A stretch of 64,000 bases of DNA, from NCBI RefSeq assembly GCF_001423405.1, contig NZ_LMNS01000001.1:563384-627383 (forward strand), written 5' to 3'. The translations under genes and the position numbers were made by a program. The notes under the pieces were generated by a model that was not told the DNA's origin, ran no database searches, and saw only the letters and a list, made by a program, of their open reading frames with translations. Numbering within the stretch: position 1 is the first letter of the stretch; every line of letters begins with the position of its first letter. Positions 55,648-64,000 of the stretch are shown piece after piece. This DNA is from Methylobacterium sp. Leaf123 (GTDB taxonomy: Bacteria > Pseudomonadota > Alphaproteobacteria > Rhizobiales > Beijerinckiaceae).

Positions 55648-56538
55648 ATGAGCCCTCTCGCCCATCGCCGCTTCCTGAAGATGCACGGCGCCGGCAACGC
55701 CATCGTCGTGCTCGATCTGCGCGGCACCGCGGTTCGGGTGACCCCGGCCGAGGCCCGCGCCATCGCCGCCGACGTGCATTCGCGCTTCGACCAGCTCATG
55801 GCCGTGCACGATCCGGTCACGCCCGGCACCGATGCCTTCATGCGCATCTACAACACCGACGGCTCGGAATCCGGCGCCTGCGGCAACGGCACCCGCTGCG
55901 TCGGCTACGCGCTGCTCGACGATCCCGCCATGGCGCGCCCCGCCGAGAATGGCGCGCTGACGCTGGAGACCAAGGCCGGACTGGTCGCGGTCAAGCGCAT
56001 CACCGACCGCTCCTTTACCGTCGATATGGGCCAGCCGCGCCTGCGCTGGGACGAGATCCCCCTCGCCGAACCGTTTCTCGATACCCGCCGCATCGAGCTT
56101 CAGGTCGGGCCGATCGACGATCCGATTCTGCATTCGCCGGCTGCCGTGAGCATGGGCAACCCGCACGCGATCTTCTTCGTCGATCGCGATCCCGACAGCT
56201 ACGATCTCGGCCGGATCGGCCCGCTTCTCGAAGCCCACCCGATCTTTCCCGAGCGGGCCAACATCTCCATCGCCGAGGTGACGAGCCGCGACACGATCAA
56301 GCTGCGCGTCTGGGAGCGCGGCGCGGGGCTGACGCTGGCCTGCGGCACAGCCGCCTGCGCCACGGTGGTGGCGGCCTCGCGCCTGCGCATGATCGGCCGC
56401 GCCGCCCGCGTAGCGTTGCCCGGCGGGGAACTCTCGATCGAGTGGCGCGCCGACGACCACGTGCTGATGACCGGCCCGGTCTATCTCGAAGGGGAGGGCA
56501 CGTTCTCGCCCGACCTGTTTGCCAGGATCGACGGGTGA
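55648..56538 (+). CDS. dapF: Diaminopimelate epimerase
   Basis: 296 residues. It interconverts LL- and meso-diaminopimelate for lysine and peptidoglycan. The two catalytic Cys residues lie in [12 protein letters not shown] near residue 79 and [12 protein letters not shown] near residue 232. It begins [18 protein letters not shown], where many homologues have GNDF; here the Asn is kept but Asp is replaced. The ATG at 55648 is preceded by AGAGG. The stop overlaps the GTG of mtaB. Confidence 0.95.
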   Translation: MSPLAHRRFLKMHGAGNAIVVLDLRGTAVRVTPAEARAIAADVHSRFDQLMAVHDPVTPGTDAFMRIYNTDGSESGACGNGTRCVGYALLDDPAMARPAENGALTLETKAGLVAVKRITDRSFTVDMGQPRLRWDEIPLAEPFLDTRRIELQVGPIDDPILHSPAAVSMGNPHAIFFVDRDPDSYDLGRIGPLLEAHPIFPERANISIAEVTSRDTIKLRVWERGAGLTLACGTAACATVVAASRLRMIGRAARVALPGGELSIEWRADDHVLMTGPVYLEGEGTFSPDLFARIDG

Positions 56539-57767
56539 GCGTCGAGACGGTCACCTTCGGCTGCCGGCTCAACACCGTCGAATCCGAGGTGCTGCGCGGC
56601 CATGCCGAGCCCAATGCCGAGGGGCGCGACCTCGTCGTCGTCAACACCTGCGCCGTGACGGCCGAGGCCGGGCGGCAGGCGCGCAAGGCGATCCGTCGGC
56701 TGTCCCGCGAACGGCCCGGCGCCGAGATCGTCGTGACCGGCTGCGGCGCCGAGGTCGAGCGCGCGAGCTACGCCGCGATGCCGGAGGTGGCGCGCCTCGT
56801 CGGCAACGCCGCCAAGCTCAGGCCGGAAAGCTGGCAGGACAGCTTCGCGCCCCCGCGCGAAGACATCATGGCCGTCCGCACGGCCGAGCCGACCCGCATC
56901 GCTGCCATGACCGGGCATACCCGCGCCTTCGTGCCGGTGCAGAACGGCTGCGACCATCGCTGCACCTTCTGCGTCATCCCGTTTGGCCGCGGGAATTCCC
57001 GTTCCGTGCCTATCGCCGAGGCGGTGGCGCAGGTGCGCCGCATCGTCGAGCATGGCGGCCGCGAAGTGGTGCTGACCGGCGTCGATCTCACCGCCTATGG
57101 CCGCGACCTCGATTCCGACTTGAGCCTCGGCCGCCTCGTCCGCACGATTCTCGCCGAGGTGCCGGATCTGCCGCGTCTGCGCCTGTCCTCGATCGATTCG
57201 GTCGAGGCCGATGCCGATTTGATCGCCGCTTTTGCCGAGGAGCCGCGGCTGATGCCGCATGTCCACCTCTCGCTTCAGGCGGGCGACGACCTGATCCTCA
57301 AGCGGATGAAGCGGCGCCATTCGCGTGCCGACGCGATCCGCCTGTGCGAAGTCTTGCGCGATCTCCGTCCCGGCCTCGTCTTCGGCGCCGACCTGATCGC
57401 CGGCTTTCCCACCGAGACCGAGGGGCAGTTCACCCGCTCCCTCGATCTCGTGGCGGAATGCGGGCTGACGCATCTGCACGTCTTCCCCTATTCGCCGCGC
57501 CCCGACACGCCGGCCGCGCGGATGCCGGCGGTGCCGGGCGACGTGGTCCGCGCGCGGGCCGCACGCCTGCGCGAAGCCGGCGCGGCGGCCCTCGCCCGCC
57601 ACCTCGACGGCGAAGTCGGCGCCCGCCGCCGGGTTCTGACCGAGCGAGGCGATACCGGCCGGACGGAGGCGTTCTCACTGGTGCGCTTCGCGGAGCCTGT
57701 GCCGGCGGGAGAGATCCGCGACGTCACCGTCACCGGACATGACGGGCAGGCTTTGCTCGCGGCCTGA
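56535..57767 (+). CDS. mtaB: tRNA t6A methylthiotransferase
   Basis: 410 residues from GTG at 56535. The N-terminal auxiliary-cluster cysteines are in [20 protein letters not shown] and VVTGCGAEV. The radical SAM cluster is [17 protein letters not shown], and a TRAM-like C-terminus follows ([16 protein letters not shown]). The short N-terminal domain and GCRLN motif point to MtaB, which makes 2-methylthio-t6A37 in tRNA, rather than MiaB or RimO. It overlaps dapF by four bases, a common arrangement in alphaproteobacteria. Confidence 0.92.
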   Translation: MSVETVTFGCRLNTVESEVLRGHAEPNAEGRDLVVVNTCAVTAEAGRQARKAIRRLSRERPGAEIVVTGCGAEVERASYAAMPEVARLVGNAAKLRPESWQDSFAPPREDIMAVRTAEPTRIAAMTGHTRAFVPVQNGCDHRCTFCVIPFGRGNSRSVPIAEAVAQVRRIVEHGGREVVLTGVDLTAYGRDLDSDLSLGRLVRTILAEVPDLPRLRLSSIDSVEADADLIAAFAEEPRLMPHVHLSLQAGDDLILKRMKRRHSRADAIRLCEVLRDLRPGLVFGADLIAGFPTETEGQFTRSLDLVAECGLTHLHVFPYSPRPDTPAARMPAVPGDVVRARAARLREAGAAALARHLDGEVGARRRVLTERGDTGRTEAFSLVRFAEPVPAGEIRDVTVTGHDGQALLAA

Positions 57768-57792
57768 CCGCGTGCCCCCTTCGGGGAGGGAT

Positions 57793-58509
57793 CTACGGGG
57801 CGGCCGTCATTCCGCAGGCCTCAAGCCCTGCCTGCATATGCGCGGGTGCCGGTGCCTTCACCGCAATCGCCTCGCGCTTCGGATAGAGCGGCAGGCTCAA
57901 ACCCCGCGCATGGAGCTTCAAGCCCGGCCCGTCCCGCCCGGCGCCGCCGTAGATCGCGTCACCCTGGATCGGCCAGCCCATCGCTGCGCAGTGAACCCGC
58001 AATTGGTGGGTCCGCCCCGTGACCGGCTTCAGTTCCAGCCAGGACAGGCCGTTCGCCCGCCCGAGCACCCGGTAGAGCGTCAGCGAGGGGGCGCCGGCCG
58101 GGTCGGTCTTCATCCACCAACTGCGCGGATCGTCCGAACGCTTGGCCAGCGGGAGGTCGATACACCCTTCCGTGGCCTCGGGGCCGCCTTCGACCAGGGC
58201 CCAGTAGGTCTTATCGACCTTGCCGTCGGCGAACAGGCGGTTCAAACGCGCCAGGGCCTTGGCGTGGCGGCCGAGCACGAGGCAGCCCGACGTGTCGCGG
58301 TCGAGCCGGTGCGCGGCCTCCGGCCGGCGCGGCAGGCCGAAGCGCAGGGCGTCGAGATGGTCGGTAAGCGTCGGCCCGCCCTTCGGCCCCGGATGCACCG
58401 GCAAACCCGCTGGCTTGTCGATGACGAGCATCAAGGCATCGCGGTAGAGGAGCGGAGGCCCTATCTCCGGTCCAACGGTGCGATCCGGCACTGAAACACG
58501 CGCATTCAT
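57793..58509 (-). CDS. RluA-family pseudouridine synthase
   Basis: 238 residues from the ATG at 58509. The catalytic Asp lies in HRLDRDTSGCLVLGRHAKAL near residue 68. Other RluA blocks are VIDKPAGLPVHPGPKGG, KTYWALVEG, GRTHQLRVHCAAMGWPIQGD and LKLHARGLSLP. No S4 domain is present at the N-terminus, as in RluA-type enzymes acting on tRNA or 23S rRNA. The target position cannot be read from sequence. It converges with mtaB and diverges from ftsY. Confidence 0.9.
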   Translation of the reverse strand: MNARVSVPDRTVGPEIGPPLLYRDALMLVIDKPAGLPVHPGPKGGPTLTDHLDALRFGLPRRPEAAHRLDRDTSGCLVLGRHAKALARLNRLFADGKVDKTYWALVEGGPEATEGCIDLPLAKRSDDPRSWWMKTDPAGAPSLTLYRVLGRANGLSWLELKPVTGRTHQLRVHCAAMGWPIQGDAIYGGAGRDGPGLKLHARGLSLPLYPKREAIAVKAPAPAHMQAGLEACGMTAAP

Positions 58510-58582
58510 GCCCCACGGGCTAGAATGTCGGATCGTCGCGGGCAAGGTTTGAGCAGGGCAAGATTTTGAACAAGGGACGAGG

Positions 58583-60049
58583 ATGAGCGACGACGAGAAG
58601 CCCGGCTGGTTCGGACGCCTGTTCGGGCGAAAGGGCGCGCCCGAATCCAAGTCCCCCGAGCCGGCGCCGGCCGAGGACGCCGCGGCCGAGGACACCTCGG
58701 CTGAGCAATCGGTCACGCCGGACCCGTTATCGCCCGCCTCCGAATCCGAGGGGCAACCGGTCTTCACCACGGCCGCGGACGACGTTGCCCACGTGCCGCC
58801 CGCGGTGAGCGAGCCCGCGCCGGACGATCCCGACAAGAACCGCATCCCCGACGAACTGGAAGGCGCCGACCTCCAGCCCGAGCCGCAGCCGCCCTCCGGC
58901 GAAGCACCGCAGCCCGACGAGATTTCTGCCGAGAGCGAACCGGCGCCGACCTCCACCGAGACGGCGGAGAAGCGGAACTGGTGGTCGCGCCTGACCGGCG
59001 GCGAGGACGAGACTCCCACACCCGCGGTCGAATCCGAACCACCCGCCGAGGTCGATATCCAGCCGGTCGATTCCGCGGCGGCACTCGCGAGCGATGCGCT
59101 CGCTGGCGCCGTTGAGGGCAGCGAGAAGCAGGGCTGGTGGTCGCGCCTCACCGCTGGCATGCGCCGCACCTCCTCCGCCCTGTCGGATCGGGTCACGGGC
59201 CTGTTCACCAAGCGCAAGCTCGACGCGACCACCCTTGAGGATCTGGAAGATGCGCTGATCCAGGCCGATTTCGGCGTGGAGACGGCGATGCGGATGTCGG
59301 AGGCGGTCGGCAAGGGCCGCTACGAGAAGGGCATCTCGCCCGACGAGGTGCGCGCCATCCTCGCCACCGAGATCGAGCGGGCGCTGGAGCCCGTGGCGCT
59401 GCCGATCGAGATCGATTCGGCCAAGAAGCCCTATGTCATCCTGACGGTCGGCGTGAACGGCGCCGGCAAGACGACGACGATAGGCAAGCTCTCGCTCAAG
59501 TTCAAGGCCGAAGGGCGCAGCGTCATGCTGGCGGCCGGCGACACGTTCCGCGCAGCCGCGATCGAGCAGTTGCGGGTGTGGGGCGATCGCACCGGCACGC
59601 CGGTCATCAGCCGTGCGCAGGGATCGGACGCGGCAGGGCTCGCCTTCGACGCGTTCAAGGAGGCGCAGGCGAACGGCACCGACGTGCTCCTGATCGACAC
59701 CGCCGGCCGCTTGCAGAACAAGGCCGGGCTGATGGCGGAGCTGGAGAAGATCGTCCGGGTCATCCGCAAGATCGATCCGGAGGCGCCGCATGCCACCCTG
59801 CTGGTGCTCGACGCCACCGTCGGGCAGAACGCGCTGAGCCAGGTCGAGTTGTTCTCGCAGGCCGCGCCCGTCTCGGGCCTCGTGATGACGAAGCTCGACG
59901 GAACCGCACGGGGCGGTATTCTGGTGGCGCTCGCCACGAAGTTTGGCCTGCCCGTGCACTTCATCGGGGTCGGCGAGGGCGTGGAAGACTTGGAGCCGTT
60001 CGCCGCGCGGGATTTTGCCCGGGCGATCACCGGCCTTCCCAAGGAGTAG
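58583..60049 (+). CDS. ftsY: Signal recognition particle receptor FtsY
   Basis: 488 residues. A long acidic, Pro/Glu-rich N-terminus (1-185) holds three WWSRL- or WFGRLFGRK-like repeats (GWFGRLFGRK, NWWSRLTGG, GWWSRLTAGM) that may help membrane contact. The NG domain follows: GVNGAGKTTTIGKLSLKFK (G1) near residue 290, DTAGRLQNKAGLM (G3) and TKLDGTARGGI (G4). FtsY docks SRP-bound ribosomes to the translocon. The ATG follows GGGACGAGG. It lies 142 bases upstream of the septation gene. Confidence 0.96.
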   Translation: MSDDEKPGWFGRLFGRKGAPESKSPEPAPAEDAAAEDTSAEQSVTPDPLSPASESEGQPVFTTAADDVAHVPPAVSEPAPDDPDKNRIPDELEGADLQPEPQPPSGEAPQPDEISAESEPAPTSTETAEKRNWWSRLTGGEDETPTPAVESEPPAEVDIQPVDSAAALASDALAGAVEGSEKQGWWSRLTAGMRRTSSALSDRVTGLFTKRKLDATTLEDLEDALIQADFGVETAMRMSEAVGKGRYEKGISPDEVRAILATEIERALEPVALPIEIDSAKKPYVILTVGVNGAGKTTTIGKLSLKFKAEGRSVMLAAGDTFRAAAIEQLRVWGDRTGTPVISRAQGSDAAGLAFDAFKEAQANGTDVLLIDTAGRLQNKAGLMAELEKIVRVIRKIDPEAPHATLLVLDATVGQNALSQVELFSQAAPVSGLVMTKLDGTARGGILVALATKFGLPVHFIGVGEGVEDLEPFAARDFARAITGLPKE

Positions 60050-60120
60050 CCAATTGCCTGCCCCTGGAGCCGCATCCGGCCTGATTGCATCAGGTCGGCG
60101 TCTCCAGGTCTCTGTTGTGA

Positions 60121-60162
60121 CGCGCATTCATTCGACGAACCGGAGACCACTTCGTCGGAATG
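60121..60162. other. Stem-loop between ftsY and the septation gene
   Basis: CGCATTC-att-CGACGAA pairs with TTCGTCG-GAATGCG to give a 14-bp stem with a 3-base bulge and an 11-base loop. It lies 72 bases after the ftsY stop and 30 bases before the next start, with no U-tract. Confidence 0.5.
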
Positions 60163-60191
60163 CGCGCTAGGAGCATCGTGAGAGTGTCCGC

Positions 60192-60812
60192 ATGAAGGTC
60201 GAGAGCGTTCCGCCGCGCCGGCACCTGCCGCCGCTCCTCAAACTGGCGCTGGAAGTGGGCCCGCTGACGGTCTTCTTCCTCGGCAACGCCTATGCCGAGC
60301 GCTTCGGCGTGGCGGCGGAGAGCAAGCTGTTCGTGGCGACCGGCGTGTTCATCGTCGCCACGATGCTCGCGCTGGCCGTGCACTTCGCCCTGCTGCGGCG
60401 GCTGCCGATCATGCCGCTCGTGTCGGGCGTCGTCGTGCTCGTGTTCGGCGGCCTGACGCTGGCGCTGCAGGACAAGACCTTCATCATGATGAAGCCGACC
60501 ATCGTGAACACGCTGTTCGGCCTCGTTCTGCTCGGCGGCCTCGCTTTCAACAAGTCGCTGCTCTCGGTCGTGCTCGACAGCATGTTCGCGCTCACCGATG
60601 TGGGCTGGCGCAAGCTCACCTTTCGCTGGGGCCTGTTCTTTCTCGCGCTCGCGGTCGTCAACGAGGTCGTCTGGCGCACGCAGACCGAGGATTTCTGGGT
60701 AAGCTTCAAGGTGTTCGGCATCATGCCGCTCACGGTCGCCTTCGCCCTGGCCCAGACGCCGCTGTTGCTGCGCTACGAGCGCAAAGACGAGGCCGAGGCG
60801 AAGGCCGGCTGA
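60192..60812 (+). CDS. Intracellular septation protein A / YciB homologue
   Basis: 206 residues with five or six membrane helices. Family blocks are [17 protein letters not shown], the charged loop of the [19 protein letters not shown] segment, and [20 protein letters not shown] followed by [14 protein letters not shown]. It belongs to the inner-membrane YciB (IspZ, septation protein A) family, needed for septation in Shigella and involved in envelope integrity in E. coli. It ends just before the convergent crtC. Confidence 0.92.
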   Translation: MKVESVPPRRHLPPLLKLALEVGPLTVFFLGNAYAERFGVAAESKLFVATGVFIVATMLALAVHFALLRRLPIMPLVSGVVVLVFGGLTLALQDKTFIMMKPTIVNTLFGLVLLGGLAFNKSLLSVVLDSMFALTDVGWRKLTFRWGLFFLALAVVNEVVWRTQTEDFWVSFKVFGIMPLTVAFALAQTPLLLRYERKDEAEAKAG

Positions 60813-60818
60813 TCGAAC

Positions 60819-61718
60819 TCAGCCGATCCGCCGCGGCATCCGGAACGGCAGCATCAGCCGCACCAGCGGGTTGCGGAAGCGCGTGAGCGACAGGCTCTCG
60901 TGCACGGGCTGCACCGCCTCGCCGTCGAGGGTCGAGGCGAGCAGCGAGCGGGCATAGAACGGCGTGTCCTCGAAGGTGCGGATCACCTGCGCACGGCCGT
61001 CGTCGCTGCGGGTCGTACGCGGCATCCGCCATAGGCCGGTGGGGGGCAGGTCGGCGGCGAGCGGCGGGCGCATCTCCCGGCGGGTGCCGTCGGCGTCGAA
61101 GCGCAGCGTCAGATTCTGCCCGCTGCCATCCGTCCGGCGCACGTCGTAGAGGATGGCCGAACCGCGCTTGAGCGGCGCGCGGCACCACGTCCAATCCGTG
61201 AACGCGTCTTCGAGGGCGCCGTCGCCGTCATTGGTGTCGTGGTAGCCGCTGCCGCGCCAGGAGAGGGCGGGCGCGGTGAATTCGGCCTCCACCTCGCAAT
61301 CGGGCGCCATCGGCCACCAGCGATGCAGGCCGTGCGTATCGAGGGTGAAGGGCTGCGCCGTCAGCGCCCGCGGCCGCACCCGCACCGTGCCCCGCACCGC
61401 CCGCGGGATCGGCGAGGAGCGCTCGTCGAGGCGGATCGTCAGCACGCTGCCATCCCATTCGAGGGAGGAGGGCCCGAGGCTGAAGCTCGTCGCATCGCGC
61501 GCCAGCGAGCGGGCGTTGCGCTCGGTCATGGCGAAGCGGTTGCCCCGCCCGCCGTAGAGCACGACGTTGACGGCGCAGTGGGCGAACGGATCGCGCGCCG
61601 CGTCCCAGGCATAGTAGGGCGAGAACACGCTGCCGATGAAGGCGATGACGGTGAGCCCCTGGCGCCCGTCCGCGCTCACCGCATCGACGTACCACCAGAC
61701 GTAGCCGCCGCGCGTCAC
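60819..61718 (-). CDS. crtC: Carotenoid 1,2-hydratase
   Basis: 299 residues from GTG at 61718, which overlaps the crtD stop (GTGA). It begins GGYVWWYVDAVSADGRQGLT and contains FIGSVFSPYYAWDAAR, AMTERNARSLARDAT and YHDTNDGDGALEDAF, the blocks of CrtC. CrtC adds water to the end group of neurosporene or lycopene to give 1-hydroxycarotenoids in the spheroidene or spirilloxanthin pathways. Its pairing with crtD suits this. The frame upstream of 61718 is only a shadow of crtD. Confidence 0.9.
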   Translation of the reverse strand: MTRGGYVWWYVDAVSADGRQGLTVIAFIGSVFSPYYAWDAARDPFAHCAVNVVLYGGRGNRFAMTERNARSLARDATSFSLGPSSLEWDGSVLTIRLDERSSPIPRAVRGTVRVRPRALTAQPFTLDTHGLHRWWPMAPDCEVEAEFTAPALSWRGSGYHDTNDGDGALEDAFTDWTWCRAPLKRGSAILYDVRRTDGSGQNLTLRFDADGTRREMRPPLAADLPPTGLWRMPRTTRSDDGRAQVIRTFEDTPFYARSLLASTLDGEAVQPVHESLSLTRFRNPLVRLMLPFRMPRRIG

Positions 61719-63214
61719 CGCCCCGTCGAAGCGAGGTCCGCGCGCAGTGCCGCCGCCGCGAGCCGGCCCGATTGCGCCGCCATCGGCACCCCCGGCCCCG
61801 GATGCACGCTGCCTCCCGCCAGGTAGAGCCCCGGCACCCGCGTCCGCGCCCCCGGCCGTTTGAACGTCGCCGTCCAGCCGTGCGAGGCCCGGCCGTAGAG
61901 GGCCCCGCCCGTCCCCGGAAACAGCCCCGCGAAATCCTGCGGGGTCGTGATCGTCCCCGGCCCCGTCGGCTCCAGGGTGAGTCCGCAGGCCGAGAGCTTG
62001 CGCAGGATGGTCGTCTCGCATGCGGCGATCTCCGTGGGGCTGAAGCGACGCTCCCCGCCATCGGCGGGCGCGTTGACGAGGAGGAGCAGGCGTTCCGGCC
62101 CGTCAGGGGCCGCACCGCCGTCGCCGTCCCGGTCCTGGGCGCAGATGTAGACGGTCGGGTCCGGCGGCAGGCGGCGGCCGCGCAGGATCGCGTCGAACTC
62201 CGCGCGGTAATCGGCCGAGAAGAACACGCTGTGATGTGCGAGGTCGAAGCCCTTGGCCCGCGCCGTCGCGCAGAGGGTGACCGCCGAGAGCGAGCGCTCG
62301 CGGGCGGGCACCCGGTCGCCGGCGGCGGCCGCATCGCGCCCGAGCAGTCCGCTGCCGAGGGCCGCGACGTCGGCATTGGCGATCACCGCATCGGCGGCAA
62401 TGCGCTCGCCGCCGACGAGTTCGACCCCCGCGACGCGGCCGCGCTCCGTCAGGATTTGGGCGACATCCGCACCGGTGCGCAGGGTGGCGCCGCGGCGCTC
62501 GGCCAGATCCGCGACCGCTTGTGCGAGCCGGCTCAAGCCGCCCTCGACGGTCCAGACGCCGGCCTGCTCCACATGGGCGACGAGCATCAGTGTGGCGGGC
62601 GCCTCGAACGGCGAGGCGCCGCAATAGGTGGCGTAGCGCCCGAAGAGCTGGAGCAGGCGCGGATCGCGGAAATATTCGCCGAGCGCCGACCACAGAGTCG
62701 CGAAGGGCTGGATACGCCAGAGGCTGCCGATGCCCGACAGCCCGACGCGCTGGGCGAGATCGACGGGGCTCGGCCGGTCGGCGCGAATGAACGGCCCTTC
62801 CAGCGTGCGATAGACTTCGGCCGCACGGGCGCAGAACCGCCGATAGCCCTCCGCCTCGCGCGCACCGGCAAAGGCGCCGATGGCGGCCGCCGAGGTCTCG
62901 ATATCCGCGAACAGGTCGAGCCGTTCATGCGCGTTCCAGGCATGGCGGGCCAGCAGGGAGGCCGGCCGCAGCCGCATCTCCGATGCGAGGTCGGTGCCGG
63001 CTTCGGCGAATAGCTCCTCGAACACCCAGCGCATGGTGAAGACGGTGGGGCCGGCCTCGACCGGCACCCCGTTCACGGGCAGCGACCGCATCTTGCCGCC
63101 GACGCGCGCCGCCCGCTCCAGGACGGTGACGGCATGGCCGGCCGCGGCAAGGCTCAGCGCTGCCGCGAGCCCGCCGATGCCGGCACCGATCACGATGACG
63201 CTTTTTTCTGCCAC
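61715..63214 (-). CDS. crtD: 1-hydroxycarotenoid 3,4-desaturase (CrtD type)
   Basis: 499 residues from GTG at 63214. The FAD-binding motif VIVIGAGIGGLAAALSLAAA lies at residues 6-25, followed by RVGGKMRSLPVNG. The C-terminal signature GLYLAGGSVHPGPGVPMAAQ is shared by the CrtI/CrtD desaturases. CrtI (phytoene desaturase) cannot be excluded by motif alone, but the four-base overlap with crtC and the position favour CrtD. It desaturates the 3,4 bond of 1-hydroxycarotenoids in the membrane. Its promoter region holds a PpsR-like palindrome. Confidence 0.88.
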   Translation of the reverse strand: MAEKSVIVIGAGIGGLAAALSLAAAGHAVTVLERAARVGGKMRSLPVNGVPVEAGPTVFTMRWVFEELFAEAGTDLASEMRLRPASLLARHAWNAHERLDLFADIETSAAAIGAFAGAREAEGYRRFCARAAEVYRTLEGPFIRADRPSPVDLAQRVGLSGIGSLWRIQPFATLWSALGEYFRDPRLLQLFGRYATYCGASPFEAPATLMLVAHVEQAGVWTVEGGLSRLAQAVADLAERRGATLRTGADVAQILTERGRVAGVELVGGERIAADAVIANADVAALGSGLLGRDAAAAGDRVPARERSLSAVTLCATARAKGFDLAHHSVFFSADYRAEFDAILRGRRLPPDPTVYICAQDRDGDGGAAPDGPERLLLLVNAPADGGERRFSPTEIAACETTILRKLSACGLTLEPTGPGTITTPQDFAGLFPGTGGALYGRASHGWTATFKRPGARTRVPGLYLAGGSVHPGPGVPMAAQSGRLAAAALRADLASTGR

Positions 63215-63262
63215 CGAAACTGCGCTCCGCCTCGCATCGCCGTTGATCCGAGCCCCCAACAG

Positions 63263-63280
63263 TGTCAAGTATAATTGACA
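63263..63280. promoter_or_regulatory. PpsR/CrtJ-type operator overlapping divergent crt promoters
   Basis: TGTCAAGTATAATTGACA is a perfect 18-bp palindrome and fits TGT-N12-ACA, the consensus of the redox/light repressor PpsR (CrtJ). Its ends read TTGACA on both strands, so the operator would cover the -35 boxes of crtD and crtE. Confidence 0.75.
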
Positions 63281-63319
63281 TAACCACAAGGCAAGGCAGC
63301 CTGACATCGGGAGGACGGC

Positions 63320-64000
63320 ATGGACGTCGGCCGGCGGATCGAGACGGTGCTCGACATTGCAGTGTCCCATGCGGAGGCGCCGGGTGCGCCGCCGCTCCTG
63401 GCGGAGGCGATCCGCTACGCGGTCTTTCCCGGCGGCCACCGCATCCGCCCGCGCCTCTGCCTTGCCGTCGCGCTCGCCTGTGGCGACGACGACCCCGCCG
63501 CCTCGGAGGCGGCGGCTGCGGCGATCGAACTCCTGCACTGCGCCTCGCTCGTCCACGACGACCTGCCGTGCTTCGACGATGCGCCGATGCGCCGCCAGAA
63601 GCCTTCGGTCCATGCAGCCTTCGGCGTGCCGCTCGCTGTGCTCACGGGCGATGCGCTGATCGTCACCGCCTTCGAGACACTGGCGCGGGGCGTGACCCGC
63701 TCGCCCACGCGCCTCGCCTGTCTCGTCGGGCTGATCGCCCGCGCCGCCGGATCGCCCTCCGGCATCGTCGCCGGGCAGGCCTGGGAATCCGAGCCTTATG
63801 TGGATCTGGTCGAGTACCAGCAGGCCAAGACCGGCGCGCTGTTCGCCGCGGCCACGGTGGCCGGTGCCGCCGCCGCGGGAGCGCCGCCGCTGCCCTGGCG
63901 CCTGCTCGGGGAATGCCTCGGGGCGGCCTATCAGGTCGCCGACGACCTGCGCGATGTCGCCTGCCGCCAGGAGGAGATCGGCAAGCCCGCCGGCAGGGAC
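63320..64000 (+). CDS. crtE: Geranylgeranyl diphosphate synthase (cut by window end)
   Basis: The first 227 residues are visible and the frame is open to the window end. The first Asp-rich motif is SLVHDDLPCFDDAPMRR near residue 77, and the second, AAYQVADDLRDVA, is near residue 210. FPGGHRIRPRLCLA is the conserved GGKRxRP region, here with His for Lys. It condenses isopentenyl units to the C20 precursor of carotenoids. The ATG at 63320 follows GGGAGGAC. It diverges from crtDC across the PpsR-like site. Confidence 0.9.
   Translation, partial: MDVGRRIETVLDIAVSHAEAPGAPPLLAEAIRYAVFPGGHRIRPRLCLAVALACGDDDPAASEAAAAAIELLHCASLVHDDLPCFDDAPMRRQKPSVHAAFGVPLAVLTGDALIVTAFETLARGVTRSPTRLACLVGLIARAAGSPSGIVAGQAWESEPYVDLVEYQQAKTGALFAAATVAGAAAAGAPPLPWRLLGECLGAAYQVADDLRDVACRQEEIGKPAGRD

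Overview
The window is one contiguous piece of a GC-rich alphaproteobacterial chromosome. Gene content and style suggest Hyphomicrobiales, and Methylobacterium/Methylorubrum fits best: a rimP-nusA-ylxR-infB-rbfA-truB operon, a copper ATPase with its CueR/HmrR regulator, crtDC/crtE purple-bacterial-type carotenoid genes with a PpsR-like palindrome, a large GlgE/trehalose operon, and candidate CtrA and general-stress (EcfG-type) sites. The genus is an inference from gene content; no rRNA or tRNA gene was recognised.

Layout. 1-1098: a truncated lytic transglycosylase (minus). 1414-10990: a tight plus-strand run starting with inositol-3-phosphate synthase, then an HD-like protein, a SAM methyltransferase, a Gfo/Idh/MocA oxidoreductase, a YcaO protein, an IolE/IolI-like TIM barrel, a GT4 glycosyltransferase, a PIG-L deacetylase and a uracil-DNA-glycosylase-fold protein. 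Most junctions overlap, so it reads as one operon. It looks like an undescribed pathway to an inositol-derived glycoside, with logic like the first steps of mycothiol synthesis plus a YcaO enzyme. 11178-17926: a UPF0104 membrane protein, PhoR-like kinase, copA-cueR and an M20 hydrolase. 17996-19675: a chemoreceptor. 19834-27918: the rimP-nusA-infB-truB translation/transcription operon (minus). 28184-35581: Vat-like acetyltransferase, asd, two secreted or anchored unknowns, speG, a CobW metallochaperone behind a Zur-like dyad, a TetR regulator and a DUF2852 protein.

35849-51958: five large plus-strand genes, treZ, malQ-treY (fused), glgE with an extra N-terminal GH13 domain, treS-maltokinase (fused) and glgB. 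They give two opposite routes between alpha-glucan and trehalose: TreY/TreZ cut trehalose from glucan ends, while TreS, maltokinase, GlgE and GlgB turn trehalose into branched glucan through maltose-1-phosphate. Each non-overlapping gap in this operon, and its 3' end, carries a strong stem-loop with no U-tract.

51980-60812: housekeeping and repair genes: YnfA, a spore-photoproduct-lyase-family radical SAM protein, an endonuclease III-type glycosylase, a GyrI-like exported protein, dapF, mtaB, an RluA-family pseudouridine synthase, ftsY and a septation protein A/YciB homologue. 60819-64000: carotenoid genes crtC and crtD (minus) divergent from crtE (plus, cut by the window end), with the PpsR-like site between them.
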